The notes under the pieces were generated by a model. That model searched no databases. It saw only the letters and a program-made list of their open reading frames with translations, and was not told where the DNA came from. The translations under genes and the position numbers were made by a program. A stretch of DNA of 64,000 nt from Pyrocephalus nanus (Eukaryota > Chordata > Aves > Passeriformes > Tyrannidae), in assembly GCA_038380795.1 (NCBI GenBank), contig CM076260.1, positions 77,537,843 to 77,601,842 on the forward strand, in the 5' to 3' direction. Position 1 is the stretch's first letter. The number at the start of each line of letters is the position of its first letter. Below, piece after piece: positions 63,801 to 64,000 of the stretch.

Positions 63801-64000
63801 CTTTGATTTTAGATGGATTTCTTTTTTGCTAACATACTTGGACTGTGTGATTGTAGTAAAAGGAGTAGCTTCTAATTGCTTGTATTTTTTAATTTACAGC
63901 TTCAAATGGTTGTTTGAAATTAAGGCATATATGTCTTCCACATCAATCATCATTAGTAACATTAGCGTTATGACCTAAGACTGAAAGTTAAAGTAGAATG
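60859..64000. other. Unique AT-rich non-coding DNA, no gene seen
   Basis: Starting with an A-rich patch (60862-60905) next to the ERVL breakpoint, this stretch has no recognised gene. It includes a TTTG/TTTTG simple repeat at 63236-63326. Open frames do not exceed 65 codons. Confidence 0.55.
63236..63326 (+). repeat. (TTTG)n / (TTTTTG)n simple repeat
   Basis: T-rich sequence with regularly spaced G: TTTTG units, then five TTTG units, then three TTTTTG units ending in a T-run before ACAAAAG. GGTTGG and GGTGGGG words lie in the middle. Confidence 0.9.

Noticed and set aside
1..64000. CRISPR arrays, bacterial operons, rRNA or mitochondrial insertions
   Set aside because: No regularly spaced repeats, ribosome-binding-site-led gene series, rRNA or mitochondrial gene sequence were seen; the window is vertebrate nuclear DNA.

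Overview
The window looks like nuclear DNA of a bird, probably a songbird (passerine). It is AT-rich, contains CR1-type LINE 3' ends carrying the characteristic ATTCTRTG terminal repeats, has an avian ERVL-type endogenous retrovirus remnant, and carries one short element whose head resembles tRNA-Ile and whose tail is a CR1 3' end (the TguSINE1 type known from zebra finch and relatives). These assignments rest on sequence patterns I recognise by eye; no database search was possible.

I find no protein-coding host gene that I can support. Nearly all open frames are 60 to 130 codons long and have no recognisable domain, which is what AT-rich non-coding DNA gives by chance. The window is best read as an intergenic gene-desert segment or the inside of a very large intron; the sequence does not say which. 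One short interval (16260-16366) has a good acceptor and donor around a 33-codon frame and is listed as a weak candidate exon.

Layout: 1-8379, unique AT-rich DNA. 8380-8524, tRNA-derived SINE, followed directly by a GC-rich block (8525-9340) that contains a decayed avian LTR-element-like repeat. 9341-14770, unique DNA. 14771-14960, a strongly AT-rich microsatellite zone with a 14-bp hairpin, followed by an LTR-like segment (about 14980-15330). 15749-15875, an internally deleted CR1 tail. 21671-22277, an old CR1 3' fragment. 29459-30040, a younger-looking CR1 3' fragment still holding a 169-codon open remnant of its ORF2 C-terminus. 33098-33195, a CR1 tail on the minus strand. 40931-40970, an 18-bp stem hairpin. 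44440-44560, a homeodomain-site-rich stretch. 48580-49340, an unexplained GC-richer block. 51062-51197, a long poly(T) tract with scattered G. About 52277-52612, a possible minus-strand LTR. 53289-53638, a diverged tandem duplication. 58578-60858, a 5'-truncated ERVL provirus on the minus strand with its 3' LTR, integrase and RNase H remnants.

No multi-gene system is visible. The recurring biology is retrotransposition: CR1 of several types, a SINE that borrows the CR1 tail, and LTR elements. I saw no undescribed enzymatic or defence system. The items most worth checking are the compact hairpin at 40931, the candidate exon at 16260, the two unassigned LTR-like segments, and possible regulatory blocks.
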